From positions 1 to 57,755 of IMG/VR virus record IMGVR_UViG_3300023115_000024: DNA of 57,755 nt; one strand, written 5' to 3'. Each line of letters begins with the position of its first letter. Positions within the stretch are counted from its first letter, which is position 1. A program made the translations under genes and the position numbers. The notes under the pieces are model-generated. The model was not told the DNA's origin and searched no databases. It saw nothing but the letters and a program-made list of their open reading frames with translations. Of the stretch, positions 47,377-55,680 are shown piece by piece. This DNA is from a virus.

Positions 47377-48801
47377 TTAGTCAATTACTTCAAAGTCATC
47401 ATAACTGTATGGTTCAAGTCTTTGCCTTTGTGCTGTTCTATCAACATAATCATTTTCAGGATGAATTAAAGAAACGTTGTATCTTATTCTGTTTAGTGTG
47501 TATGCTGTATCAGAAAAATCTTTACTTCCTGCAAGGACTCCTTCATATATATTTGGAAATATCTCATCACAATATAAAGCAGAATTTGAATGATAATACC
47601 CTTCATGTCCGTAAGACATTAGATCATCTTTTGTTCCACAAATATCGTTCCACCCGTGACCAAAATCTGGAAAGATGTATCCGCTTGCCGGATAGCCTTG
47701 ATTTTCTGGACCGTGTGCAAGACCTACACTATGACCCATCTCGTGTAGGTCTACATATTTACCACAATTGCTCATAGATGCAGGTACTTGGCCTGTTCTA
47801 AATGTCGTTTTAACGTTGGCAACACCACAAGTATTTGGATAAGTTGTGCCGCGTCCTAGTACAATATCGACTGGCAAGTTTCTTGCTAAATTTATGATTT
47901 CAGTTGTTGAGTGCCAATGCACTAGATAAAGCCTTGTGAGTTTATATCTGACATGTACTCCTGATCTTTCATAAACTTCATTGTAAGTTTTTACTTTCTT
48001 TTCGTACCTTGCCCACTGTTCATTTGTTTCATCCCATTCCTCTAATATTTCTATTGGTTGATCGTTACCGTACTTAGAATGAGATGCATACACAAAAATT
48101 CCAAGTTCCCAAGTAACAATAGTGTCATCGTCTTCACCGTAATAAATGTATTCTTGACTTGGTCTTTGATAATAACCTACACAATCTATTCTGTCTTCTA
48201 CTGTGCAGACAGGCTCAGGATCAATACGAAACTGTATTTCCTTTGTGCCTAAAGTAAGAACGCCATCGCCAGTACGACCGTCTCCGTAGATTAGAATGTA
48301 GTCTCCGTCACGTTCTAAAGATCCAATAGTTGTTGAAGCATGTTCTATACCCCACGGCTCTTTTTCTCCTAAAAAGTCTGTGTAATTGACATAAACAACA
48401 GCAGGATAAAATCTATCACCTTCTGCTTTTTCTAGTTCTAATACAAGAGTAGGCGGTTCCCATCCGCACTCTGCTGACTGATTGTCTTTTTCAGAATATG
48501 TCCCCCCATTGCCATCTGCATATTGGAACCATTTTACTCCTGGATAGTCTTTTGAACATCCTTCACGTAACAGTGTACCTGCTTCTGGAACAGGAGGTGT
48601 GTACCCGCACTGTTTTGAACTGCCAGTCACACTTGTTATAACGCCGCCATTTCCGTCAGCAATTTTTTCAATTAGGGTTGTGCCATTGCAAGACCATTTA
48701 ATAACTGTGCCTTGTTCTGGATGTGTTGGCGGCTCAAGGCCACAATAAGTTGATATAAATCCGTAAAGGAAAAGGGTGTTACACAGGTTAGTAAAAAACA
48801 T
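47377..48801 (-). CDS. metzincin-type zinc metalloprotease with ADGNGG repeats
   Basis: A 474-residue protein from the ATG at 48801 (AAGGAGTCTGCT). The N-terminus (TNLCNTLFLYGFIST) may be a signal peptide. Two repeats with CG.(E/T)PP and (A/Y)ADGNGG follow within residues 20-110. Near residue 350-360 lies HEMGHSVGLAHG, the metzincin HExxHxxGxxH zinc site, and about 35 residues on DDLMSYGHEG gives the Met-turn. Several Cys suggest disulfides. Next to the tail spike, it may be a virion protease acting on host surface protein. Confidence 0.82.
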   Translation of the reverse strand: MFFTNLCNTLFLYGFISTYCGLEPPTHPEQGTVIKWSCNGTTLIEKIADGNGGVITSVTGSSKQCGYTPPVPEAGTLLREGCSKDYPGVKWFQYADGNGGTYSEKDNQSAECGWEPPTLVLELEKAEGDRFYPAVVYVNYTDFLGEKEPWGIEHASTTIGSLERDGDYILIYGDGRTGDGVLTLGTKEIQFRIDPEPVCTVEDRIDCVGYYQRPSQEYIYYGEDDDTIVTWELGIFVYASHSKYGNDQPIEILEEWDETNEQWARYEKKVKTYNEVYERSGVHVRYKLTRLYLVHWHSTTEIINLARNLPVDIVLGRGTTYPNTCGVANVKTTFRTGQVPASMSNCGKYVDLHEMGHSVGLAHGPENQGYPASGYIFPDFGHGWNDICGTKDDLMSYGHEGYYHSNSALYCDEIFPNIYEGVLAGSKDFSDTAYTLNRIRYNVSLIHPENDYVDRTAQRQRLEPYSYDDFEVID

Positions 48802-48865
48802 AGCAGACTCCTTACTTGCGTATGTCAGCACATGATACCACCGTAAGTCTACTGATGTATTTTAT

Positions 48866-49546
48866 TTAAGAAAAATTTTCGTAGTAATTATAAACTCTGG
48901 ACCACCACTCGTTCTTCCATTCGTCGAACTCGTCTGGCCAAATGTCAAACTGTTGATACTCACCTGCACGACTGCACATGAATACATGACCTTCACGGAT
49001 GTCTGTGCCGTGAACTTCGTTATGAGCTATCGCATATGCTGTCAATTGTAGGAAGTAATCAACTACCCATTCTTCTTTCTTGGGTTTATTTGTTTGCTTA
49101 AAATCCATTATACAGGGCTGACCTTTGTATACACCTACAAGATCAGTTGTACCTGCGTAAATGCCTGGAACATAAAGTGGAACTTCACTTCCCCATATTT
49201 CGTCCACATCTGTCATGGCTTTTTCTTTAATCTGTGTAGCCATCATGTGTGCTTGTTGAGCATAAGGATTACTTCCTGGTTCAGGCCATTCACCTGTATC
49301 TATATAATCTTCTAGATACTTGTGCATACGTGTGCCTACACCAGCTGCTTCAGTTACAATTTCTTGTGCTTTCTTTTCGCCTACACGTTTCTTCCAAGCG
49401 ATGAGATGTGTTTTGTCTTTAGTTGCATCAAGTATAGTTGTTACACTAGCAACTGGAGAGGATCCTGGGGCTGCATATCTTCTTTTGCCGTCTACTTCAA
49501 CCCGCTTTAATTTTTCGTAGACGTACTTTTCTGTGATTAAGCTCAT
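48866..49546 (-). CDS. RecB/Cas4-like PD-(D/E)XK exonuclease
   Basis: A 226-residue nuclease. GTRMHKYLEDYIDTGEWPEP, YAGTTDLVGVYKGQPCIMDF with the catalytic Asp pair, KQTNKPKKEEWVVDYFLQLT (K and Q of motif III and IV) and AYAIAHNEVHG are the RecB-family order. The early-type promoter would place its transcript start on the A of the ATG, so the message looks leaderless. Likely function in DNA recombination or host DNA breakdown. Confidence 0.85.
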   Translation of the reverse strand: MSLITEKYVYEKLKRVEVDGKRRYAAPGSSPVASVTTILDATKDKTHLIAWKKRVGEKKAQEIVTEAAGVGTRMHKYLEDYIDTGEWPEPGSNPYAQQAHMMATQIKEKAMTDVDEIWGSEVPLYVPGIYAGTTDLVGVYKGQPCIMDFKQTNKPKKEEWVVDYFLQLTAYAIAHNEVHGTDIREGHVFMCSRAGEYQQFDIWPDEFDEWKNEWWSRVYNYYENFS

Positions 49547-49552
49547 TAATTA

Positions 49553-49581
49553 ATAATAACATCAAAGATCTTTTAAGTCAA
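49553..49581 (-). promoter_or_regulatory. sigma70-type promoter of the exonuclease
   Basis: Minus strand TTGACT, 17-base spacer, TATTAT, then six bases and ATG. Overlaps the stop of the gene at 49562. Confidence 0.75.
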
Positions 49582-49915
49582 CCGCATTTTTAGCCATTTT
49601 GCCGACTGTGTCACTGGGACGACCTGGATTGCCTTTAAGATTCTTAACATCGTCTACTTCACTTGATTTAAACTCAATCTTTTCTTGATCAAAGTTTGTA
49701 ACAAGTTGCTGAAGTTTTGGATCAGCATCATATGCTGCTTTAAAAACTTCGTAATTAAACTGGCCACGGCCTTGGTTTTGCATAAACTTATCTAGTTTAT
49801 TCATAGATAAAGCGGCAATGCCTGCCGCTTTTTGTTGTCTTAAGACATTGTAAAGAAAGTCGCTATCTACAGCTTCACTTACTTTTTTTTTGAACTCTCG
49901 TTCATGTTTTCCCAT
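49562..49915 (-). CDS. 117-residue helical protein, probably virion-associated
   Basis: KHEREFKKKVSEAVDSDFLY, MNKLDKFMQNQGRGQFNYEV and LVTNFDQEKIEFKSSEVDDV, ending NAVDLKDL. Begins inside the 3' end of the acidic protein gene (37-base overlap). Function unknown; position suggests a head- or core-related protein. Confidence 0.6.
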   Translation of the reverse strand: MGKHEREFKKKVSEAVDSDFLYNVLRQQKAAGIAALSMNKLDKFMQNQGRGQFNYEVFKAAYDADPKLQQLVTNFDQEKIEFKSSEVDDVKNLKGNPGRPSDTVGKMAKNAVDLKDL

Positions 49916-50748
49916 GTTCCAGCATTTTCTTTGCCGTACTTCTTAATAAAAGCCGCTTTGCTCATTTTTTCAGCATCGGCCATCATTGCATTTTTAGTAG
50001 CGCCTTCTTTGATACGCTTGCCTTTAGGTGTAGCTGACTCACGCTTTTCACGGCCTAATTCTTCGTCGCCGCCTGCGGCTGCATCACTAGCTTCAAAATC
50101 GTCTTCGCCGCCTAGTGCAATTTCATCTTCGTCGTCTGGCTCTTCCATGTCCATATCCATGTCCATGTCATCGTCGCCCATTGTATCCATTGGCTCTGCT
50201 TCACCTGTAAGCATACCAACACCTTGAGTTAAACTATTACGAGTTGATTCCATTGCTGCATACATTGATTCAAGTGCAGGCTTAATTGCAGATGTAAATG
50301 CTTCTGACTTTTCTGAGCCCATTTCGTCGCGTATAGCATCAGCAAGTTCTAGCATTGATTCTGTTTGCATCTCTGCTGTGTCTTCCATCCAGCCTGTAAC
50401 ACGGTCAACCATGTCCTTTGCAGCCATTACTAGTTCTGCTTCGTCTTCTGCGCCTTCAGTAACCTGCTCAACTGCTTCGTCAATTGCGTCAATGATAGTG
50501 TCGTCACGTTCTGAAATTGCTGCATTCAAAACATCTAGGAAAAGTTTATTTTTTTGATAATCTTCTTTTTGAACGCTGTCAAAGCTTTCAGTAGTTTCTA
50601 CATTGAATACTTTAGTTCTTAACTTATTACGGGCATCAAGTAGTTGCTCAGTAGTAAACTGGTCAACATCGATCCTTGTGCCAAACTTTTGAGCTAGGCT
50701 TTCATTAAGCTTCTTAGCTGTTACTTTTGTAAATTCTCTTAGGTTCAT
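49879..50748 (-). CDS. acidic capsid-core-like protein with targeting-like N-terminus
   Basis: A 289-residue highly acidic protein (a run of DMDMDMEEPDDEDE near residue 195). The start MNLREFTKVTAKKLNES has an LxE site (LNE/S). Several further (L/I/V)xE/G or /S sites occur, such as VTEG and IKEG. Helical and Ala/Met-rich throughout. The composition and sites resemble T4 prohead core and internal proteins that are cut by the gp21 protease; this is inference. Confidence 0.6.
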   Translation of the reverse strand: MNLREFTKVTAKKLNESLAQKFGTRIDVDQFTTEQLLDARNKLRTKVFNVETTESFDSVQKEDYQKNKLFLDVLNAAISERDDTIIDAIDEAVEQVTEGAEDEAELVMAAKDMVDRVTGWMEDTAEMQTESMLELADAIRDEMGSEKSEAFTSAIKPALESMYAAMESTRNSLTQGVGMLTGEAEPMDTMGDDDMDMDMDMEEPDDEDEIALGGEDDFEASDAAAGGDEELGREKRESATPKGKRIKEGATKNAMMADAEKMSKAAFIKKYGKENAGTWENMNESSKKK

Positions 50749-50781
50749 TGCACTCTTTCCTAGTTTGATTAATAATATTTA

Positions 50782-51204
50782 TCAAAGATTAAAAATATAC
50801 TTATCTAATTTTTTCTGTATAAAGCTGGTTTCTTGAATTGCAATATCTAATCTATTCTGTCTTGCCTCAATATACTTATAATCTTTACTATTTTTTATAG
50901 AATTTTTATAAAACACTGCATCATTATAATGTTTTAAAAGGTCTTTGTCAAGTTCTAAAATATCTTTGTAACTACGCTTCTTAATAAAGTTTTTTACAAG
51001 TGCGATAGCAGTGTATTTGAAATTAGTAACAGCAACACTTTTGTTTTCTTTTATATCGAAAACAATATATTGTCCATGTTTGGTTTTTCTAATCACACAA
51101 TTTTTGATGCGGATAGATTTAGGAGTGACTTGAGGTACATCTAGATCGATCACACTTTGATCAATGATGTCTTCTAGGTCCTTTAGGATTTTATCAGAAA
51201 TCAT
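50782..51204 (-). CDS. 140-residue conserved phage protein
   Basis: LEDIIDQSVIDLDVPQVTPK, SIRIKNCVIRKTKHGQYIVF, then a basic helix YTAIALVKNFIKKRSYKDIL and DYKYIEARQNRLDIAIQETS. Resembles marine T4-like phage proteins of unknown role. Its start overlaps the previous gene by 11 bases. Confidence 0.6.
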   Translation of the reverse strand: MISDKILKDLEDIIDQSVIDLDVPQVTPKSIRIKNCVIRKTKHGQYIVFDIKENKSVAVTNFKYTAIALVKNFIKKRSYKDILELDKDLLKHYNDAVFYKNSIKNSKDYKYIEARQNRLDIAIQETSFIQKKLDKYIFNL

Positions 51205-51397
51205 TTTTAACCACCATGACGCTATTGTTGTACAGTACTTTACTTAGTATACTTTTTCTAATTAGTTCGTTAATTATGACTTGCTGTCTTTCATCAAAAC
51301 TTGACATTGGCACTAGGCCGTTAATATCTTCCAATAACTCTTTTTGTTCATTGGTTGTATAGATTTCAAAATCTGATATCAAGTTACTAATTTTCAT
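51194..51397 (-). CDS. 67-residue protein, unknown function
   Basis: ISNLISDFEIYTTNEQKELL, EDINGLVPMSSFDERQQVII, NELIRKSILSKVLYNNSVM: an all-helical small protein. ATG overlaps the upstream stop by four bases. It may act with the 140-residue neighbour. Confidence 0.6.
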   Translation of the reverse strand: MKISNLISDFEIYTTNEQKELLEDINGLVPMSSFDERQQVIINELIRKSILSKVLYNNSVMVVKNDF

Positions 51398-51714
51398 ATT
51401 CTAGATCTTCTTGCACCACGTCTTTTATGGGGTTTTATTCTTCTTCTTCCTATGTTAAGTCTTTTTAATTTTTGACTTGCTGGATTTGTTCTTTTGGTTC
51501 TGCTTCTTTTAATATCAAGTGTTTTACCTTTTGATCTTCTTGTTTTTTTAAGTGTGACACTTGCTTTTACGTTTTTAGGCGCATTACACGTTGCTGCCTT
51601 TGCAACAATACGGCCTTTTCTAGGTCCGCTTGTGCATCTATATTTTCTAACTGTTTTATTACCCTTTTTACCAAATACTGTAGTAATACCTTCAAGGAGT
51701 TCTCTTACAAACAC
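51394..51714 (-). CDS. very basic protein, paralogue A, targeting-like N-terminus
   Basis: A 106-residue protein with GTG start (GGAGACGCTA upstream). N-terminus FVRELLEG contains an LxE site (LLE/G). Then KTVRKYRCTSGPRKGRIVAK, a Cys pair, and an Arg/Lys-rich tail (RSRTKRTNPASQKLKRLN, RRIKPHKRRGARRSR). Shares the RKYRC(T/S)SGPRK...RIV(A/S)K core with the next gene upstream, so these are tandem duplicates. Probably binds DNA in the head. Confidence 0.7.
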   Translation of the reverse strand: MFVRELLEGITTVFGKKGNKTVRKYRCTSGPRKGRIVAKAATCNAPKNVKASVTLKKTRRSKGKTLDIKRSRTKRTNPASQKLKRLNIGRRRIKPHKRRGARRSRI

Positions 51715-52010
51715 TAGCGTCTCCTTTTGTTCATTGCCTGTATTCTACGACTGGCTGGATTTACTCTCTTGGTACGCTTTGCTTTACGTGCCATCCTTTT
51801 TCCTAAACGTGCTTTTGTTCTTTTAAGTGTAGCTCGTTTCTTAGGATCAGGCGCTGCAAAACATGCAGAGATTTTTGAAACTATTCTATTTTTACGTGGA
51901 CCAGACGAACAACGATACTTGCGTACCACTTTCTTTCCAGAACGTGCCCAAGTCTGACCTTCATCTAGGTCATCGATATTATCGTCATAAAAAAACTCAC
52001 GTACTAACAT
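51714..52010 (-). CDS. very basic protein, paralogue B, targeting-like N-terminus
   Basis: A 98-residue protein, LVREFFYDDNIDDLDEGQTW then KVVRKYRCSSGPRKNRIVSK, two Cys and a basic tail (RMARKAKRTKRVNPASRRI). Tandem paralogue of the 51394 gene; the stop of one overlaps the start of the other by one base. The RKYRCxSGPRK pattern is, from memory, common in T4-like cyanophages. Confidence 0.7.
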   Translation of the reverse strand: MLVREFFYDDNIDDLDEGQTWARSGKKVVRKYRCSSGPRKNRIVSKISACFAAPDPKKRATLKRTKARLGKRMARKAKRTKRVNPASRRIQAMNKRRR

Positions 52011-52032
52011 ATAGTTATTTATCGTGAGCGGT

Positions 52033-52278
52033 TTAGAAGTTTATTAAAATTATAACAATAGTAGATAGTAAACCTGCTACCACTGTTCCAGCTGTGCCAA
52101 TAAGCACTCTTGTCATTGAGCTTTGGCCATCTTTGAGATCTTTGTGTATATCTCTTAATGTGTTTTCAACCGTTGATAGTCTATTGTCAAGATTACGATA
52201 GCGTAACGCACATAAATCAACGTGCGCTTCTAAACTTGATTTTTCTAATTCGGTTGTATCGCCCATTTCACCAGACAT
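52033..52278 (-). CDS. C-terminally anchored coiled-coil membrane protein
   Basis: An 81-residue protein: acidic N-terminus, RYRNLDNRLSTVENTLRDIH coiled coil, then a C-terminal helix VLIGTAGTVVAGLLSTIVII. Looks tail-anchored, possibly envelope-facing. GGGAGAACATT lies about 6-17 bases before the ATG. Function unknown. Confidence 0.6.
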   Translation of the reverse strand: MSGEMGDTTELEKSSLEAHVDLCALRYRNLDNRLSTVENTLRDIHKDLKDGQSSMTRVLIGTAGTVVAGLLSTIVIILINF

Positions 52279-52362
52279 TAAAATAATGTTCTCCCATAAA
52301 GTAAACTCGTAGTTGGCCTTTAGATGTTGTATTATTGTGCCTGGTTACTCAATGTAACACTT

Positions 52363-52758
52363 TTATTTATCAGTTTTTTTGAAAATAATGTTCTTACTTG
52401 CTGAATTTTGAGAAGAAAACACAGCATTTTTAAATTGAACACTTTCGTCTAATCCTGTAATAATTGGGATTAAGTCAAAGTCTTTGTGCAATGTTTCTAT
52501 ATCTATCGCATCTTCATATTCTATATCAAAAGTATATTCCCAAATATTTTGCTTATTTTTATAATCTTTACCAAAACTATACTTGCCCGGCATGTCTTTT
52601 TTACACTCTGGTGCACCAATATAAGTAGGATTAACACGAAGACCAATAGTCTGTAGAACGGTTAGAAAATTTTGCTGTTGCTTAAACAGTTTAGGATCTT
52701 CTCCTCTACGAGCTCCTGTTTCTGTGATGTCTACTAATGTGTAAAGTGTAAATCTCAT
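52363..52758 (-). CDS. 131-residue conserved phage protein
   Basis: RFTLYTLVDITETGARRGED, FLTVLQTIGLRVNPTYIGAP, YEDAIDIETLHKDFDLIPII: an alpha/beta protein known to me only as conserved in T4-like cyanophages. No Shine-Dalgarno; TAAATA lies four bases before ATG with the same bases (TGTAAATACGTTATG) as at 36178. Confidence 0.65.
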   Translation of the reverse strand: MRFTLYTLVDITETGARRGEDPKLFKQQQNFLTVLQTIGLRVNPTYIGAPECKKDMPGKYSFGKDYKNKQNIWEYTFDIEYEDAIDIETLHKDFDLIPIITGLDESVQFKNAVFSSQNSASKNIIFKKTDK

Positions 52759-52777
52759 AACGTATTTACAGACATAA

Positions 52778-52809
52778 AAAAAGAGCCCACATAAATGTGA
52801 GCTCTTTGG
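52778..52809 (-). terminator. intrinsic terminator after the 97-residue gene
   Basis: RNA sense AAAGAGCTCACAT/ATGTGGGCTCTTT with a tiny loop and seven T; follows the stop of the gene at 52846. Confidence 0.85.
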
Positions 52810-52845
52810 TGTGCCTAAGCACGGTCCCTAAGGTAGTGGGATTTT

Positions 52846-53139
52846 TTACATGCCTAAGATTGAAGCAGGCTGTGCGCAAGTTGTTGAAGCAATGATTTCT
52901 GATGCACGAGCTGCAATGTCATCAGTGTCAGTGTTGTGACCGTCCATTACCATTACGATTTTTGTACCGTCTGCTTCCATGATCATTGGGTTGAACTCTT
53001 GTGCGATTGCTTCTAGTGTTCCGCCAATGCCTGCTGATGGTGTTGAACCAGCTGTTAGTACAAATGTTGTTACATTTGCTGTTTCATACTTAGTTGCGTC
53101 TGCGTGACCTACGCCGTGTACTCTTGTTACCTCTGCCAT
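52846..53139 (-). CDS. 97-residue small protein, candidate abundant virion protein
   Basis: AEVTRVHGVGHADATKYETA, TFVLTAGSTPSAGIGGTLEA, IVMVMDGHNTDTDDIAARAS, low in charge and Gly/Ala/Thr-rich. It has its own unit: a 5' stem-loop at 53165-53187, a strong GGAGAAATAAA site and a strong terminator, an arrangement seen for highly expressed virion genes. Family not recognised; a head-decoration role is possible. Confidence 0.65.
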   Translation of the reverse strand: MAEVTRVHGVGHADATKYETANVTTFVLTAGSTPSAGIGGTLEAIAQEFNPMIMEADGTKIVMVMDGHNTDTDDIAARASEIIASTTCAQPASILGM

Positions 53140-53164
53140 TTTATTTCTCCTATTTCTCTAATGG

Positions 53165-53187
53165 CAAGTTCACTTTCTATGAACTTG
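53165..53187 (-). other. 5' untranslated stem-loop
   Basis: CAAGTTCA/TGAACTTG, 8 bp with a 7-base loop, between a TATTATAC/CTAAATAA promoter-like region and the ribosome site of the 97-residue gene; may stabilise the message. Confidence 0.6.
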
Positions 53188-53250
53188 TATAATATTATTT
53201 AGCAAAATGTATAAAAAATAGGCTTTTTAGGGCAAAAACGAGGAAAAAAT

Positions 53251-54111
53251 TTATTTTTTTGCTCTCTTTTGTAGTGCACGTAGTTGTTGTACAAAGGCGG
53301 GGCCTGCTTGAACAATATCATCAAGCATTTCGATTGCTGGCAAGTATGCCTGCACCATGCTAGAACTTGCAGCTTTTCCGTCTTTAGCTGCTTCTAAAAA
53401 CTTCTTAGTTAAGGCAAGATTACGATCGCCGACTAGATATCTGTAAAGTGCTAAGTCACCCGGACGGGTTGCAATGTCAGGACGGCTAACAGTTGGTTCT
53501 GGATCAATTACACTTGCTTTCTCTAGATCTTTTATTTGGGCAAACTTTTCAAAGTCTTCAATTATATCAGAACTACGAAGCTTTGCTCTTACAGCAAAAA
53601 TAAGTCTAGTTGACAATAAACGCTTTTCTGCTTTTGTAAGTTTACTAAAATTTACAAGATTTCTACGTATAGCTTTGTAATCTGAATTTGTAATATTCAA
53701 TCCGCTTTCTAGCTTCATAAACATATTAGAAATTTGCAAAGGCTTTCTACCTTGTGCAATATATTGAATATATCTGTTTACGTCTGCAACAGGTATATTA
53801 GTAGTTTTTTTTAATTTCTTTGCAGCACCCGGATCTTTAAGTTTATCTTGGGCACTGTCATCTCCTACAAGGAAATAGATAAAATTATATAGGTCAGTGC
53901 CCATTATGCGATAAAATTTGTATAATTCAAAACCAGATGTTTTTTTACAGTAGCGTTGTACATATCCTCTAAAATCAGGATATTGACGCATAGTTTCCAA
54001 AGCCAACAGAGTCAAGTAAGCTCTTTCACCACAGTCAGTATATGTCAGCTTTTTTGAGCTGCCATTGTCTTTGGTCATCCTTGACTCGTGTAGGTCTTTA
54101 ATAAAATCCAT
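53251..54111 (-). CDS. 286-residue conserved phage protein with targeting-like N-terminus
   Basis: The start MDFIKDLHESRMTK resembles capsid-targeting peptides (LHE/S). The remainder is helical: GERAYLTLLALETMRQYPDF, YKFYRIMGTDLYNFIYFLVG, FSKLTKAEKRLLSTRLIFAV, with a basic end (LRALQKRAKK). I associate this type with T4-like cyanophage structural clusters; role unknown. Overlaps the upstream gene by one base. Confidence 0.65.
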   Translation of the reverse strand: MDFIKDLHESRMTKDNGSSKKLTYTDCGERAYLTLLALETMRQYPDFRGYVQRYCKKTSGFELYKFYRIMGTDLYNFIYFLVGDDSAQDKLKDPGAAKKLKKTTNIPVADVNRYIQYIAQGRKPLQISNMFMKLESGLNITNSDYKAIRRNLVNFSKLTKAEKRLLSTRLIFAVRAKLRSSDIIEDFEKFAQIKDLEKASVIDPEPTVSRPDIATRPGDLALYRYLVGDRNLALTKKFLEAAKDGKAASSSMVQAYLPAIEMLDDIVQAGPAFVQQLRALQKRAKK

Positions 54112-54518
54112 TAACGACCTCTAGCTACCATATCTGCTTGACGAGCTATTTCGTCATCGTCTGGTGCTGTATCCATATCGTCTTCTGGTTCGTCTTCGGG
54201 CTCAGGGTCTGCTACTTTAGGTGCTACACCTTTTGCTACCAACTTCTCGCCAAATGCCATAAACTTCTCAATTGTTTTCGAATTCATACCACTTTCTTTT
54301 TCGAGATCTTGCACACTTCTTGGTCCAAATGTAGTACCAAATTTTGTAAGCGCATTACCTAAGACTGACATTTTGTTAAACATGTCAATTTCTGCATCTG
54401 ACTTACCTTTCATCGAAGCTGTTTCACTGTGCCTCATCAATGCTCTACCAATGTTAGCCAGTATCTTGTGATTAGGATCTGTTTCCATTCCTGCTTCTGT
54501 TACTTCGTTTATTTTCAT
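54111..54518 (-). CDS. 135-residue protein, unknown function
   Basis: KINEVTEAGMETDPNHKILA (targeting-like with VTE/A), a helical middle, and an acidic tail (DPEPEDEPEDDMDTAPDDDE). Cotranscribed with the nucleotidyltransferase-like genes. AAGGAAATAGAT precedes the ATG. Confidence 0.6.
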   Translation of the reverse strand: MKINEVTEAGMETDPNHKILANIGRALMRHSETASMKGKSDAEIDMFNKMSVLGNALTKFGTTFGPRSVQDLEKESGMNSKTIEKFMAFGEKLVAKGVAPKVADPEPEDEPEDDMDTAPDDDEIARQADMVARGR

Positions 54519-54528
54519 ATCTATTTCC

Positions 54529-55680
54529 TTAATTTGGTGTCCATCTATTACGTGGAACTAATTTAGTTTTACTTCCGAGAGCAACGTAACCTTCGCCACC
54601 CTTTTCGCCTTTTGTTGTTGCCTTAACGTCTGCGTCAGCATCGTCTAATTGATCTATGATATGATCCTTTACAGACATAATTTGTTTTACAAGTCCTAGT
54701 ATTGCTGTTAAGCCACCAGTTTGTTCTTCTAATGCTGCTAGTTTTGCTTGCTGTCCTTGACTTACTTTACTTTGCTTTAACCAATTAAAAAAGTTTGATT
54801 CTAATTGACTTAGGTTCTTAGCCTTTCCCATTTGGTTTAGATAAGTGTAGATAATTTGTCCAGGGTTACTTAATCCTTGTGTACCCTTTAGAAATGCATC
54901 TACTGCTTTTGCACTACTTTGCACTCTTTTTCTTATGCTGTCAACCTCTTTTGTGTCTACTGTGGGCTGATGTGTTACATAAGTTTGTCCTAGCACTACA
55001 GCGTCTTGAGAATTAAGTTCTTTTACATCTTTAATAGGTGTGCCAGACTTGCTGCCCCATTCATCAAATTTTGTGTGAACTACTACACCAACTTTTGAAT
55101 TCGCTATGCGTCCGCCGAGTTGGCTCTTCGTATCTACTGTGTATTTGACATTATTGGGTTCAAATTCTACTGCTCCGTCAGTAGTGCTAAACGGTTTACG
55201 TGGACTGTATAATAAATCTCCGTATACATATCCGCGGAAGTTTGGAGGTGTAGCTGCTTTCATGATATTGAACACCTCTGCCATTTCAGCACCAAAGTCT
55301 GCTCTCCATGGTTCTTCTTCTACACCTTTGCCTGAATTTTGGATAAAACGACTTAGGTCTTCTGCTGAAGTTGATTTGTTTCTGCCCCAGCCGTTCTTGC
55401 CTACAAGAACAAATTGTCCATCTGGCTCACGTCCCCAATAGATAGTAGGGTTGCCGTCCCATTTGATAGCAACATCTCCTGAGTCTGAGCCAAGCTTTTC
55501 TAATATATCTGCTGCCTCCATTCCACCTTGTGATCCTTTTACAAACACAAGATCCTCTAGGTGTTGGTATTCTCTACCCACCTTTGCTGCTTCTGAGAGA
55601 CTTTCGCAAACACAGGGTTCTGCATTGCATTTGCCGCATACCCAATCCTCTTTTAAAATACGAAATTCTGTAAATCTCAT
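54529..55680 (-). CDS. nucleotidyltransferase/ligase-like protein (DUF6267-like)
   Basis: A 383-residue protein. N-terminus MRFTEFRILKED (targeting-like, LKE/D), then a zinc-knuckle-like CGKCNAEPCVC (Cys15-25). Residues 70-80 AIKWDGNPTIYW give KxDG, motif I of covalent nucleotidyltransferases; FRGYVYGDLLY and VVVHTKFDEW look like motifs III and IV. Closest memory is DUF6267 of marine T4-like phages. AMP- or GMP-transfer to DNA/RNA ends is possible, unproven. Confidence 0.65.
   Translation of the reverse strand: MRFTEFRILKEDWVCGKCNAEPCVCESLSEAAKVGREYQHLEDLVFVKGSQGGMEAADILEKLGSDSGDVAIKWDGNPTIYWGREPDGQFVLVGKNGWGRNKSTSAEDLSRFIQNSGKGVEEEPWRADFGAEMAEVFNIMKAATPPNFRGYVYGDLLYSPRKPFSTTDGAVEFEPNNVKYTVDTKSQLGGRIANSKVGVVVHTKFDEWGSKSGTPIKDVKELNSQDAVVLGQTYVTHQPTVDTKEVDSIRKRVQSSAKAVDAFLKGTQGLSNPGQIIYTYLNQMGKAKNLSQLESNFFNWLKQSKVSQGQQAKLAALEEQTGGLTAILGLVKQIMSVKDHIIDQLDDADADVKATTKGEKGGEGYVALGSKTKLVPRNRWTPN

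Noticed and set aside
52279-52362. Small gene or RNA in the 84-base gap
   Set aside because: Open frames there are under 10 codons; no stable hairpin or promoter consensus seen.
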